Positions 1-9,024 of a DNA stretch of 64,000 nucleotides are shown here, piece after piece. Each line of letters opens with the position of its first letter. The first letter of the stretch is position 1. A program made the translations under genes and the position numbers. This stretch comes from Pseudomonadota bacterium (lineage in GTDB: Bacteria; Pseudomonadota; Alphaproteobacteria; Puniceispirillales; Puniceispirillaceae), in contig JAQCEA010000006.1 in assembly GCA_027620495.1 (NCBI GenBank), positions 62,001 to 126,000 on the forward strand. Reading direction: 5' to 3'. The notes below the pieces were generated by a model. That model did no database searches, was not told the DNA's origin, and worked only from the letters and a program-made list of their open reading frames with translations.

Positions 1-84
1 AATGAATTACGTCTTGGGGTGGTGACAACGCTTATTGGGGCGCCGCTATTCCTCTATGTAGTTTTCAAGAGATTTGGTCATTAA
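1..84 (+). CDS. FecCD-family ABC permease, C-terminal end only
   Basis: Only the last 27 residues are in the window. The frame is open from base 1 to the TAA at 82-84 and ends in a segment of the form ELRLGVVTTLIGAPLFLYV. That is the usual C-terminus of FecCD/BtuC-type permeases, which move ferric chelates or corrinoids across the inner membrane. The ATPase gene starts 1 base after the stop, so this is the membrane partner of that ATPase. The identification is firm for the family. The substrate (siderophore, haem or cobalamin) cannot be told from this fragment. Confidence 0.85.
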   Translation, partial: NELRLGVVTTLIGAPLFLYVVFKRFGH

Positions 85-85
85 G

Positions 86-769
86 ATGGATCATATTGAC
101 GTCAAAAATCTCAGTGTCGGCATCAATGACTATGTCATTTTGAGGTCTGTTTCATTTGTGGTGAATAAAGGCCAATGCGTTGGTTTAATTGGTAAAAATG
201 GTGCGGGAAAAACAACATTATTAAGAGCGATGCAAGGGCTATCGCCTTATAGTGGGTTTTCCAATATTGCAAAATTAAGCTATGAAGAACGCGCGCGCCT
301 GGTCGCATGGGTGCCGCAAATTCACGATATTGTTTGGGATGTAAAGGTTAACAAACTTCTTGAATTCACCGCTTTGAAATTTTGCCGTAACGCTGGACAT
401 GCCGAAGAAACGATTTCGGCCAGCCTTTCATCAACAAACACCGTCCAACTGGCAGAAAAGAACTTGTCAGCACTGTCCAGCGGCGAATTGGCTTTGGTGA
501 ATGTCGCCCGCGCCTTATGCCAAAATTCCGATTTCATTTTGATGGATGAACCGCTGGCAAACTTAGACCCAAGGCAAAAATCGACACTCATCTTGTTGAT
601 GAAGGCGCTGGCTGATCAAAACAAAGGGATCATTTTTACATCGCACGATATGCCAGCGGTCGAAACCGCCTGTGACCGGGTTATTGCGTTAAAGCATGGG
701 GCCTTGTTATTTGACGAAACGCACCGCATAAAGTTTACCGATGCGCGTAATCGAGAGATTTTTGACTGA
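86..769 (+). CDS. Iron-chelate type ABC transporter ATP-binding protein
   Basis: A 227-residue ATPase of the FecE/BtuD group that should energise the upstream FecCD permease. Visible motifs are Walker A (GKNGAGKTT, about residue 35), a degenerate signature LSSGE in place of LSGGQ (about residue 130), Walker B FILMDEP and the H-loop SHDM. A TTG at 74 is in frame, but the ATG at 86 follows the permease stop directly and gives the normal N-terminus. The gene overlaps tonB by one base (TGATG), indicating translational coupling. Its length is slightly short for the family but complete. The substrate is inferred only from the linked TonB. Confidence 0.85.
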   Translation: MDHIDVKNLSVGINDYVILRSVSFVVNKGQCVGLIGKNGAGKTTLLRAMQGLSPYSGFSNIAKLSYEERARLVAWVPQIHDIVWDVKVNKLLEFTALKFCRNAGHAEETISASLSSTNTVQLAEKNLSALSSGELALVNVARALCQNSDFILMDEPLANLDPRQKSTLILLMKALADQNKGIIFTSHDMPAVETACDRVIALKHGALLFDETHRIKFTDARNREIFD

Positions 770-1710
770 TGGCTATTTTGGCAAGATCAACACATAGTGC
801 CCAGCCGTTCCGGTTGTTCTTTGCCGCATCTATTTTCGGACATTTGTTGCTTGCTGGCGTTGTCTTTGCCATGAACGGTTTTACCAATGGGTCCCCCGCC
901 CCAAAAAGCGGTGAAACTTTGCAACAGATTGCGGTTGTATTTGAAACAGAAAAACAGCCACAAATTGAAACAAAGACGGGTAGACCACAAACCGAACACA
1001 CCCCGCCTTTGGCATCCAAACATGCCAAGTTTGTTGATGCGCCTGTCGCTGTGCCGCGGGTTTATCCCACAATCAACCACGCCAGCCTTTCGGCACCAGC
1101 ATTGCTTCCGCATGCCACCATTTCCGTTTTGCCAAAGCCTAAAAAACTACAGGCAATCACCATGCGTGCTGAACCCCCGCGTGATAGAAACCTTGAAAAG
1201 GTCACTTTCACACCGACTGCCCCCATCACGCCGCCTGCCCCCATCATACCGCCGCGTCATCATAATCTTGCCGCTAGTAAAACATCCTCACCAGCCGAGG
1301 CCGTATCACACGCACAGCAGACCAAAGGCCCAGATAATGATGCCAGCTTGAAAACGCATAACAGCGCCAATGGCCCAGCTGAGATCAAACAGGCACGCTA
1401 TGGCGCGCAGCCTGCTGACACCAGCGGCCCACTATCCAAACAATCATTACGGGACTGGGGTACAAAAGTCAGAGACAGGCTGGCGCATTTATCCGAGCTT
1501 ATTGATGGCTATGGACGCATTAAACTGTCGCTGGAAATCCTGCCAAGCGGACATTTAACAAATGTTCACATTATTGAGAGCAGCGGCGATACAAGCTATG
1601 ATCATCAGGTGGTAGATAACATAAAAAAGGTGAATATATTTCCGGCATTGGGGGTCAACATAATAGACCAGCCTGTGTTATTTCCGATCACCATTACAAA
1701 GCGGCTTTGA
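769..1710 (+). CDS. tonB: TonB energy transducer
   Basis: A 313-residue TonB-family protein carrying energy from the inner-membrane motor to outer-membrane receptors. An N-terminal membrane anchor (about residues 14-34) contains a SIFGH stretch that matches the Ser-x3-His motif used by TonB to couple to ExbB/ExbD. A long proline-, alanine- and threonine-rich periplasmic spacer follows. The last 90 residues form a TonB C-terminal domain with the segment GRIKLSLEILPSGHLTNVHI. It is coupled to the iron-type ABC ATPase, so it most likely serves ferric-chelate receptors. No exbB or exbD is present in the window. Confidence 0.85.
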   Translation: MAILARSTHSAQPFRLFFAASIFGHLLLAGVVFAMNGFTNGSPAPKSGETLQQIAVVFETEKQPQIETKTGRPQTEHTPPLASKHAKFVDAPVAVPRVYPTINHASLSAPALLPHATISVLPKPKKLQAITMRAEPPRDRNLEKVTFTPTAPITPPAPIIPPRHHNLAASKTSSPAEAVSHAQQTKGPDNDASLKTHNSANGPAEIKQARYGAQPADTSGPLSKQSLRDWGTKVRDRLAHLSELIDGYGRIKLSLEILPSGHLTNVHIIESSGDTSYDHQVVDNIKKVNIFPALGVNIIDQPVLFPITITKRL

Positions 1711-1711
1711 T

Positions 1712-2458
1712 TTGACACATTATTTTATCACCGGGGCCAGCGCTGGCATTGGCGCCGCTCTGGCAAAAAAACTGAACAAGGACAAGCACCATGTCAGTGC
1801 GGTTGCCAGACGCGCCGATCGCCTTGCCGCATTACAAAAAGCAACAGATTATTTTTGTGGATATCAGGCCGATGTGCGCGATGCCAGCGCGATGGCGGCG
1901 GCCGTTGATGCCAGCTTCAAAACAAACGGGCCAATCGATGTTGCCATTCTAAATGCCGGCATTTATGTGCCACAAGATGGATGCCAAATTTCGCCCAGCA
2001 TTTACGCAGAACATATGGATGTAAATTACATGGGTGTTGTCAATGGTCTGGCGTCGATTGTCCCGCAGATGCTTGCCGCCAGGGGTGGGCATATTGTGAT
2101 TATTTCATCAGTTGCCGGATGGCGCGGCCTGCCAAAGGCGGCGGCTTATGGCCCGACCAAAGCGGCATTAATCTCACTTGCAGAGTCGCTGTATTTCGAC
2201 CTCACCCCTAAAAACATCAAAATACAAATCATGTGTCCCGGTTTTGTCGATACCGAAGCCACTGCCGTGAATGATTTTGATATGCCCGATTTGCTCAGCG
2301 CGGAAACAGCCGCAGACCATATTATTGCTGGCATGCAAAGGGATGTGTTTTCGCACGCCTTCCCAAAATCATTTACCCGAAAATTAAAATTTTTAAAATA
2401 TTTGCCAGATCGTCTGTATTTTGCTCTTGTCAGCAAACAAACTGGGGCCGGATCATAA
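1712..2458 (+). CDS. Short-chain dehydrogenase/reductase (SDR)
   Basis: A 248-residue classical SDR. The cofactor motif TGASAGIG lies at the very N-terminus, NAG near residue 80, and catalytic Ser (IISSVAG) with YGPTK, the Tyr-x3-Lys pair, near residues 135-155. The start is a TTG one base after the tonB stop; the next in-frame ATG would remove the nucleotide-binding motif, so the TTG is accepted. SDRs of this kind recur beside cyclopropane-fatty-acid synthase, DUF1365 and FAD oxidoreductase genes in proteobacteria, as they do here. The substrate is unknown; a lipid-linked role is inferred from the neighbours. Confidence 0.8.
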   Translation: MTHYFITGASAGIGAALAKKLNKDKHHVSAVARRADRLAALQKATDYFCGYQADVRDASAMAAAVDASFKTNGPIDVAILNAGIYVPQDGCQISPSIYAEHMDVNYMGVVNGLASIVPQMLAARGGHIVIISSVAGWRGLPKAAAYGPTKAALISLAESLYFDLTPKNIKIQIMCPGFVDTEATAVNDFDMPDLLSAETAADHIIAGMQRDVFSHAFPKSFTRKLKFLKYLPDRLYFALVSKQTGAGS

Positions 2459-2512
2459 TCCGGCGTCTCACTTTTATGCTGCAACATACTGTTTGCAAGG
2501 AAAAAAATTATA

Positions 2513-2956
2513 ATGTCTAGTTTCCAGCATCCAGCCGACCGTTATGCAGAGGCCTTTGCGCAACTGACCCCGGACACGCTTGATCAATTATGCGCGATGG
2601 TCAGCGATCAGGTCTATTTTTCTGACCCTTTTAATCAAATCACCGGAAAAGATGGCTTTCGTGCCGTTTTTGACCATATGTACAGCGTTTGCAATGACCC
2701 GGCGTTTGATATTACCGATATTGCCCACTCAAAACAGGCCAGTTACCTGCGGTGGCGCATGACTGGCAGGCTGAAAAGCTGGCCTTATACGGATTTGAAT
2801 TTTGAAGGCATGACCGAAGTGCGTTGTGACGCGAACGGTCTGATCACCCATCATATTGACCATTGGGACAGCGCCAGCCAATTGTTGCAACATTTGCCGA
2901 TAATCGGCTTATTTACCCGCGCAATCCGGCGGTTATTCAAACTGCCAAATCACTAG
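2513..2956 (+). CDS. NTF2-like (SnoaL-like) protein
   Basis: A 147-residue single-domain protein with the layout of the NTF2-like fold: an N-terminal helix, the segment VYFSDPFNQITGKDGF, a central strand WRMTGR, and HHIDHWDSAS near the C-terminus. Such proteins can be enzymes or binding proteins for hydrophobic ligands. It is co-directional with the SDR and its last four bases overlap the convergent cyclopropane synthase gene, so it belongs to the lipid cluster by position. No catalytic function can be assigned. Confidence 0.7.
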   Translation: MSSFQHPADRYAEAFAQLTPDTLDQLCAMVSDQVYFSDPFNQITGKDGFRAVFDHMYSVCNDPAFDITDIAHSKQASYLRWRMTGRLKSWPYTDLNFEGMTEVRCDANGLITHHIDHWDSASQLLQHLPIIGLFTRAIRRLFKLPNH

Positions 2957-4149
2957 GTGGTTTTGTGCATCAACAACATCTGTTTCACGTCGATCATGCC
3001 GGCACGAAACCCGCCTTCGCAATACGCCAAATATAATTCCCACATCAGCTTAAAGCGATTGTCAAATTTATCGCCCGCCAATGTCGGCCACGCATCCAAA
3101 AACCGCGACCGCCATTCTTGAAGTGTACGCGCATAATGCGGTGCATAGCCATGTTCAGCAACCAATTCCAAACCGGCCCGTGCCACTGGGGTTTCCAGCA
3201 TGGGCATTGACGGCAACATGCCGCCGGGGAAAATATATCTTTGAATAAAATCCGGCTGATCGCGGTAGGATTGAAAGGCACCATGGTCAATGGTGATAGA
3301 TTGTATCACCGCGCGTCCGCCTGATTTCAGCATGCGCGCTATCGTGGCAAAATACGTTGGCCAATAGGCCTGTCCGACAGCTTCGAACATTTCAATCGAC
3401 ACAATTTTGTCAAACCGGCCCTGAAGGTCTCGATAATCCATTAATTTTAGATCGACCCTATCATTCAATCCGGCATCAGCCAGTCTGGATTTGGCATAAG
3501 CAAGCTGGGCTTCAGATATGGTAATGCCGGTGACATGCGCGCCAATCTGTTCGGATACATATTTCGCAAACCCGCCCCAGCCACAGCCAATTTCCAAAAT
3601 CTTGTCGCCGGGCTGGATATCGGCCAAATCAGCCAATCGTTTGTATTTATTTAGTTGTGCTGTTGTCAGATCATCTGATTCTGAATCAAAAACAGCAGAT
3701 GAATAGGTCATGGTTGGGTCAAGCCATGCTTCGTAAAAGCTGTTACCAATATCATAATGATGCGCGATATTTCTGGCAGAGCCCAGCTTGCTGTTCCGCC
3801 GAAACATATGAAAAAGGCGCAATCCGGCTTGCCTAAAAATATTGGTTTTTAGAGATTCTTCTAAATATTTATCATGCAAAACAGCCAGCTCAATCAATTG
3901 TGGCAGAGATCGGCTAGAGGCCTGACCATCCATGAATGCCTCACAAAACCCCATTTTGCCATCATGAAGCAATCTGCGAAGCGCCGATTCTCTATGAATA
4001 TGCAGATCTGTGACCGGCCCGGCCATGGCCCCGCTAAACATCTGCTGGCTGCCATCGGGAAGCGTCAATGTCAACCGACCGCAATGAAGGTTGTCCAAAA
4101 TAGTCTGTAAAAATTTGACCTGCCGACGATATAAAAAACCCTGCCTCAT
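2953..4149 (-). CDS. Cyclopropane-fatty-acyl-phospholipid synthase family methyltransferase
   Basis: A 398-residue SAM-dependent enzyme that methylates or cyclopropanates unsaturated acyl chains of membrane phospholipids. An N-terminal lipid-binding region (about residues 1-110) precedes a methyltransferase core with the SAM motif ILEIGCGWGGFA near residue 180 and the family segment HYDIGNSFYEAWLDPTMTYS upstream of it. It lies 3 bases downstream of the DUF1365 gene in the same operon. Family members in such clusters may make methylated or furan-precursor fatty acids rather than cyclopropanes. The exact product cannot be read from sequence. Confidence 0.88.
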   Translation of the reverse strand: MRQGFLYRRQVKFLQTILDNLHCGRLTLTLPDGSQQMFSGAMAGPVTDLHIHRESALRRLLHDGKMGFCEAFMDGQASSRSLPQLIELAVLHDKYLEESLKTNIFRQAGLRLFHMFRRNSKLGSARNIAHHYDIGNSFYEAWLDPTMTYSSAVFDSESDDLTTAQLNKYKRLADLADIQPGDKILEIGCGWGGFAKYVSEQIGAHVTGITISEAQLAYAKSRLADAGLNDRVDLKLMDYRDLQGRFDKIVSIEMFEAVGQAYWPTYFATIARMLKSGGRAVIQSITIDHGAFQSYRDQPDFIQRYIFPGGMLPSMPMLETPVARAGLELVAEHGYAPHYARTLQEWRSRFLDAWPTLAGDKFDNRFKLMWELYLAYCEGGFRAGMIDVKQMLLMHKTT

Positions 4150-4152
4150 ACC

Positions 4153-4944
4153 CTATAACCTATGTAACGAATTGCGCGCCTGTGACCACGGCGAGGCTGG
4201 CGGTGCCGGACGCTTGTAAAATTGCAGCTTTTTCATCCATAATTTTACCGCCTCAACATGGATGGATAATAACGGGCGCAACGGCCATTGACCTGTACGC
4301 CATAGACCCGTCCATAAAGAACGGTTGTTAAGCGGTGACACCCCCCCTCGCATGGTCGCCGTCAGCGCTGGTTCTGTTCCAATTAGATACCGCATAACCA
4401 GTTTGATCTGTGCTTGATCATGCCGGATGTGCAGACGATAGCTGCCAGACACCGGAAAGAACGGCGATACATGAAAAATTTTCTGTGCCTCTAGGATCGA
4501 ACACCCATCTACTGGCGTGCCGATATAGGCATGCATATCGCCAAATGTATTGCGAACTTCATAAATATATAAAATATCCACGCCCAGATCATTTTGTGCG
4601 ACATAAACCGATAGCGGGTTAAATGACACCCCCATGATGCGCGGAAATGTTAACAGCCGGACATGGGCCACATGCGCATCTGGTACAATTTTACGGGCCA
4701 GATCGCGGACATAGGCTGACAAAGATGTCACCGGCTTGTTATGACCAAAATTAGGGCCATAATCGGATTCAAAAAAACTCACCACATTAAACTGGCCAAC
4801 AGAAAAAAAGCGGCTTTGCCGGTTGGCCTCTGCCAGCTGGTCAAGATCAATCCAGATCGACAAGCCGCGGCGCGCCAGAAAATGGCTTGGCTGGCCATGA
4901 CGGGTATGGTGAATATCAGATATCAGCAGGTCACAAGCCGCCAT
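4153..4944 (-). CDS. DUF1365 family protein
   Basis: A 263-residue protein of the DUF1365 family, typically found between an FAD-dependent oxidoreductase and a cyclopropane synthase, as here. Recognisable segments are DIHHTRHGQPSHFLARRGL near the N-terminus, LLTFPRIMGVSFNPLSVYV, and YEVRNTFGDMHAY. The ATG at 4944 overlaps the FAD gene stop by one base; the upstream in-frame TTG is less likely. The biochemical function of the family is not established to my knowledge. Linkage suggests membrane-lipid modification or protection. Confidence 0.85.
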   Translation of the reverse strand: MAACDLLISDIHHTRHGQPSHFLARRGLSIWIDLDQLAEANRQSRFFSVGQFNVVSFFESDYGPNFGHNKPVTSLSAYVRDLARKIVPDAHVAHVRLLTFPRIMGVSFNPLSVYVAQNDLGVDILYIYEVRNTFGDMHAYIGTPVDGCSILEAQKIFHVSPFFPVSGSYRLHIRHDQAQIKLVMRYLIGTEPALTATMRGGVSPLNNRSLWTGLWRTGQWPLRPLLSIHVEAVKLWMKKLQFYKRPAPPASPWSQARNSLHRL

Positions 4945-6245
4945 CAACCTGCCCTTTGTAGTAGAGGCGGCTGTAGATTATAGCCTGCAACATCACTGTC
5001 CCATGGCACCTTAACGCCAAGCGACTTAGCAATGGAAATGGCTGATTTCAAACCATCCTCATGAAACCCATACCCCGTCCATGCACCGGCGAAAAATAAA
5101 TGATCCCGGCCTTGAATGCTGGCCAATTTAGGTTGCGCCGCAATTGCCGCGGCATCAAAAATAGGATGCCGATAGCTATAGCTGCCATGTACCAATTCAT
5201 CACGGGGGGGCAGCACTGGGTTCAATGTTTCGAACAACGGGTAGGCCGTATCAATAGATTGCAGACGGTTCATCCAATAACTCAGACATAATTCATTCTG
5301 CGCCGCGTCATACCCCATATAATTCCAGCTTGCCCACGCTGATTTGCGCCGAGGCATAAGCCGCGGGTCAGAATGCAAAACGGCTAAATTTGGCTGAAAG
5401 CGAAAGGCCGATAAAATATTTCGCTCGTTTTGATGGGCATCGCTGATCAGCTCCAACGACTGGTCGGCATGGGCGGCCATCACAACTTTGTCAAACCAAA
5501 CCTCACCCTGTCCATTAATGCTCAGCAATACACCGCCCTTGGCACGGCGCACCCCCACCACATCTGTCGACAGATGAATATTCTGGCCAAGACAGGCGGC
5601 AATCCGGTTCACATATTCGCGTGAGCCACCAGATACGGTTCGCCATTGCGGCCGATCGATAAAATTCAACAATTTATGATTTTCCATAAATCTCATAAAT
5701 GACCTCACGGGAAACGCCATCATTCCGGCGGTGTCACCCGACCAAATCGCCGCCCCCATTGGGATCAGATGGTCATAGACAAAGGCGTTGCCATATTTTT
5801 GCCGGGCCACAAAGGCGCCTAATGTTTCTTGTGCAGGTCCGCTGTAGGCATGGCGCGGCGCCGTGCGATAGAACCGTACAAGTTCGACAAGCATCGACCA
5901 ATAGCGCGGCGCTAATAGATTAGATGGCTGTGCCAGCAACCCTTTTACCGAGCCTTCATATTCCATCGCACCGCCATTAAGCGATACCGAAAACGACATA
6001 TCAGACGCTTGATTGGGTACATCAAGCTGATCAAAAAGAGAAATTAGATTTGGATAATTCAGCGGATTATAGACGATAAACCCGGTATCAACCGGCACCG
6101 ATGTGTCGCCAAACCGCGCCTCTACCGTATGGCTATGACCGCCAAGTCGGTTGGCTGTTTCAAACAGATGTATTTCAGCATATTCACGTAACAGATAAGC
6201 AGATGCCAACCCAGAAATACCAGATCCAATAACCGCGATTTGCAT
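4944..6245 (-). CDS. FAD-dependent amine-oxidase-like oxidoreductase
   Basis: A 433-residue flavoprotein beginning with the dinucleotide-binding motif AVIGSGISGLASAYLL and the acidic strand end HLFE. The segments NRLGGHSHTVEA and VDTGFIVYN are typical of the group found with DUF1365 and cyclopropane synthase genes. The C-terminal motif FFAGAWTGYGFHEDGLKSA closes the FAD site. It is the first gene of a three-gene operon with DUF1365 and the methyltransferase. It probably oxidises, desaturates or isomerises acyl chains, but the substrate is inferred from context only. Confidence 0.85.
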   Translation of the reverse strand: MQIAVIGSGISGLASAYLLREYAEIHLFETANRLGGHSHTVEARFGDTSVPVDTGFIVYNPLNYPNLISLFDQLDVPNQASDMSFSVSLNGGAMEYEGSVKGLLAQPSNLLAPRYWSMLVELVRFYRTAPRHAYSGPAQETLGAFVARQKYGNAFVYDHLIPMGAAIWSGDTAGMMAFPVRSFMRFMENHKLLNFIDRPQWRTVSGGSREYVNRIAACLGQNIHLSTDVVGVRRAKGGVLLSINGQGEVWFDKVVMAAHADQSLELISDAHQNERNILSAFRFQPNLAVLHSDPRLMPRRKSAWASWNYMGYDAAQNELCLSYWMNRLQSIDTAYPLFETLNPVLPPRDELVHGSYSYRHPIFDAAAIAAQPKLASIQGRDHLFFAGAWTGYGFHEDGLKSAISIAKSLGVKVPWDSDVAGYNLQPPLLQRAG

Positions 6246-6418
6246 ACACTTCCTACCTTACCACTGATAAAAAAACCTATACTAACTTTGCCAAATAAAC
6301 CAGTCTCTTTATTGACTAACTCGGACGCACAGAACACTATTCAACAAGATCACTTGCCTGTGTTTTACTGGTTGGTGTGCGCTGTCATAGTGTTTTTTAA
6401 ATCTGTTACGAGAATTTG

Positions 6419-7462
6419 ATGCGATACAACAACCTTGGCCATTCCGAAATCAAGGTCAGCGAACTATGTCTGGGGTCGATGACATGGGGCACGCAGAACA
6501 CACCGCAAGACGCATTTGAACAAATCGATATGGCATTGGATTACGGGGTCAATTTTATTGATACGGCCGAAATGTATCCGACCACACCGCTCGGCAAAGA
6601 TACCCAAGGCGATACTGAGCGCATTATTGGTGATTGGATTGCGCAATCCGGGCGGCGCAGTGATGTCATCATTGCCACCAAGGTATCGGGCAAAGGCTAT
6701 AAAAATGTCAGAGATGGCGCGCCAATTTCACCAGCCAGCATTACCACCGCCATTGAAAATTCACTGCGGTCATTGCGCACTGATTATATTGATCTTTATC
6801 AGCTCCATTGGCCGAACCGCGGGTCTTATATGTTTCGCCAGAACTGGACATATGACCCAACACAACAAGACACAAATGCCACATTAGACCATATGATGGA
6901 AGTGCTACAGCATCTTGATTCCCTGTGTCGAGCTGGCAAGATTCGGCATGTCGGCCTGTCAAATGAAACAGCGTGGGGGACAATGCGCTGGCTTGCCATG
7001 GCGGCGGCACATAATTTGCCACGCATGGTATCGATACAAAATGAATATAGCCTGTTATGCCGCCTGTTCGATCTGGACATGGCCGAATTATCGCATCATG
7101 AAACTATTGGACTTTTGTCCTTTTCGCCCCTTGCCGCTGGGTTATTGTCCGGCAAATATGCAGACGGGGCGATACCCACTGGGTCGCGCCGCAGCATCAA
7201 TGCCGATTTAGGCGGGCGGATTAATACGCATTTATGGCCAGCCCTTGATGGCTATTTGGCGATTGCCAAACGGCATGCACTTAACCCGTGTCAAATGGCG
7301 CTGGCATGGGCCGCAACACGTCCGTTCATGACCTCTCAAATCATCGGCGCAACAACCATAACGCAGTTACAAACCGCGCTTGAATCAACCGCTATCACAT
7401 TATCTGAGGCTGTGATGCGCGATATACAGAATAATTATCGGCGTTATCCTATGCCTTATTAA
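6419..7462 (+). CDS. Aldo/keto reductase (Tas-like)
   Basis: A 347-residue NADPH-dependent aldo/keto reductase. The catalytic tetrad residues are visible as Asp and Tyr in FIDTAEMYP, Lys in VIIATKVSG and His in YQLHWPNR. The C-terminal region contains the NADP-binding segment IIGATTITQLQTAL. The ATG at 6419 is chosen over a TTG one codon upstream. The overall pattern (GSMTWGTQNT near the N-terminus, long insertion at residues 130-160) resembles E. coli Tas. It is divergent from the lipid operon across a 173-base intergenic region. The substrate is unknown. Confidence 0.85.
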   Translation: MRYNNLGHSEIKVSELCLGSMTWGTQNTPQDAFEQIDMALDYGVNFIDTAEMYPTTPLGKDTQGDTERIIGDWIAQSGRRSDVIIATKVSGKGYKNVRDGAPISPASITTAIENSLRSLRTDYIDLYQLHWPNRGSYMFRQNWTYDPTQQDTNATLDHMMEVLQHLDSLCRAGKIRHVGLSNETAWGTMRWLAMAAAHNLPRMVSIQNEYSLLCRLFDLDMAELSHHETIGLLSFSPLAAGLLSGKYADGAIPTGSRRSINADLGGRINTHLWPALDGYLAIAKRHALNPCQMALAWAATRPFMTSQIIGATTITQLQTALESTAITLSEAVMRDIQNNYRRYPMPY

Positions 7463-7488
7463 CGCCCTCACCGCTTACGCAAACAGGA

Positions 7489-8580
7489 ATGGACAATACG
7501 CACATGGCAAAAAACAGATTTAATATTGCGGTCATCCCCGGAGACGGCATTGGCAAAGAGGTGATCTCTGAAGGCTTGCGCGTGTTACAAGCTGCCATGG
7601 CACGTTTTGACATCAATTTGCATTTCGATCATTTTGATTTTTCAAGCTATGATTACTACGCCAAACACGGGCAGATGATGCCAGATGATTGGAAACAGCA
7701 GGTTGGCAATCATGACGCGATTTATTTTGGCGCGGTTGGCTGGCCTGAAAAAATTCCCGACCATGTGTCACTGTGGGGATCGCTTATTCTGTTCCGGCGA
7801 GAATTTGATCAATATGTAAATTTACGCCCGGTCAAACTGATGCCCGGTGTTACCTCGCCGCTGGCTGGCCGCAAACCCGGCGATATTGATATGATGATTG
7901 TGCGCGAAAATACCGAAGGGGAATATTCTTCTGTCGGTGGCCGCATGTTCCCTGATACCGATCGTGAATTTGTCACCCAGCAATCGGTCATGACGCGTGT
8001 TGGTGTCGACCGTGTATTGAAATTTGCCTATGAATTGGCCAGAAGCCGTCCCCGCAAAAAGCTGACTTCTGCGACAAAATCAAATGGCATTTCAATCACT
8101 ATGCCCTATTGGGATGAACGTGTCGCGGCAATGGCCGAAAGCTATAAAGACATCACAACTGATATGTTTCATATCGACATCTTGGTCGCGCATTTTGTGC
8201 AACATCCAGATTGGTTTGATGTTGTTGTGGCGTCTAATCTATTCGGCGACATCCTGTCTGATCTGGGGCCAGCCTGCACCGGCACAATCGGCATTGCGCC
8301 ATCAGGCAATATCAATCCAGAACGTAAATTTCCGTCGCTTTTCGAACCGGTTCACGGATCCGCCCCAGATATTGCCGGAAAAGGTATTGCCAACCCAATT
8401 GGCCAAATTTGGGCGGGTGCCATGATGCTCGAACATCTTGGCCATCCTGATGCGGCGCAGTGCATTACGGACGCTATCGAAACCGCGCTGGCAGACCCAT
8501 CATTGCGTACTGGTGATCTTGGTGGCAGCGCCACAACCAAGAGTTGCGGCAGTGCCATTGCCGACATTGTTCGCGGCTAA
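7489..8580 (+). CDS. Tartrate/D-malate dehydrogenase family protein
   Basis: A 363-residue member of the isocitrate/isopropylmalate dehydrogenase family, closest in pattern to tartrate dehydrogenase and D-malate dehydrogenase (TtuC/DmlA). Visible features are AVIPGDGIGKEV near the N-terminus, RENTEGEYSSVGGR, the metal-binding segment VVASNLFGDILSDLGPA, and FEPVHGSAPDIAGKGIANP. These enzymes oxidatively decarboxylate 2-hydroxy dicarboxylic acids with NAD and a divalent metal. An ATG at 7504 is an alternative start. It lies 26 bases after the aldo/keto reductase and 3 before the HIT gene, suggesting one transcript. Confidence 0.85.
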   Translation: MDNTHMAKNRFNIAVIPGDGIGKEVISEGLRVLQAAMARFDINLHFDHFDFSSYDYYAKHGQMMPDDWKQQVGNHDAIYFGAVGWPEKIPDHVSLWGSLILFRREFDQYVNLRPVKLMPGVTSPLAGRKPGDIDMMIVRENTEGEYSSVGGRMFPDTDREFVTQQSVMTRVGVDRVLKFAYELARSRPRKKLTSATKSNGISITMPYWDERVAAMAESYKDITTDMFHIDILVAHFVQHPDWFDVVVASNLFGDILSDLGPACTGTIGIAPSGNINPERKFPSLFEPVHGSAPDIAGKGIANPIGQIWAGAMMLEHLGHPDAAQCITDAIETALADPSLRTGDLGGSATTKSCGSAIADIVRG

Positions 8581-8583
8581 ACC

Positions 8584-9024
8584 ATGGCGTTTGTGCTTGA
8601 TAAGCGGCTAGAGGGTGACAGTTATCTAGCTGTCACCCACAAACACATCCAAATCAGGCTGGCTGATGACACGCGATATTTTTGGGTGATTCTGGTGCCA
8701 GCTATTACCCGTGACCAGAACAGCACGTTTGTATCGGAAATACATGATTTACCCACCGCTGTAGCAGCTGATTTATGGTCGCTTTCCAGCCGTATCAGCA
8801 GATGGTTACAAGCGCATACAAAAGCAGATAAAATCAATATCGCGGCACTTGGCAATGTGGTCAACCAACTGCATCTTCATGTTGTGGCGCGGCATCACTC
8901 AGATCCGGCATGGCCAGCGCCAATTTGGGGGCATGGCGCCATGGACCCCCTTGAAACATCTGAACGTGACCGCCGACTAGCATCACTTCAAGATTGGTAC
9001 AAACAAGCCTCTGGAATAATATGA
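8584..9024 (+). CDS. HIT domain protein
   Basis: A 146-residue histidine-triad protein. The active-site motif appears as QLHLHVVARH near residue 98, giving the His-x-His-x-His-x-x pattern in slightly relaxed form. HIT proteins hydrolyse or transfer nucleotidyl groups from small nucleotide conjugates. The C-terminal half (DPAWPAPIWGHG) resembles the HIT subfamily common in alphaproteobacteria. It follows the dehydrogenase by 3 bases and overlaps the convergent DUF952 gene by 37 bases. The physiological substrate is not predictable. Confidence 0.85.
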   Translation: MAFVLDKRLEGDSYLAVTHKHIQIRLADDTRYFWVILVPAITRDQNSTFVSEIHDLPTAVAADLWSLSSRISRWLQAHTKADKINIAALGNVVNQLHLHVVARHHSDPAWPAPIWGHGAMDPLETSERDRRLASLQDWYKQASGII

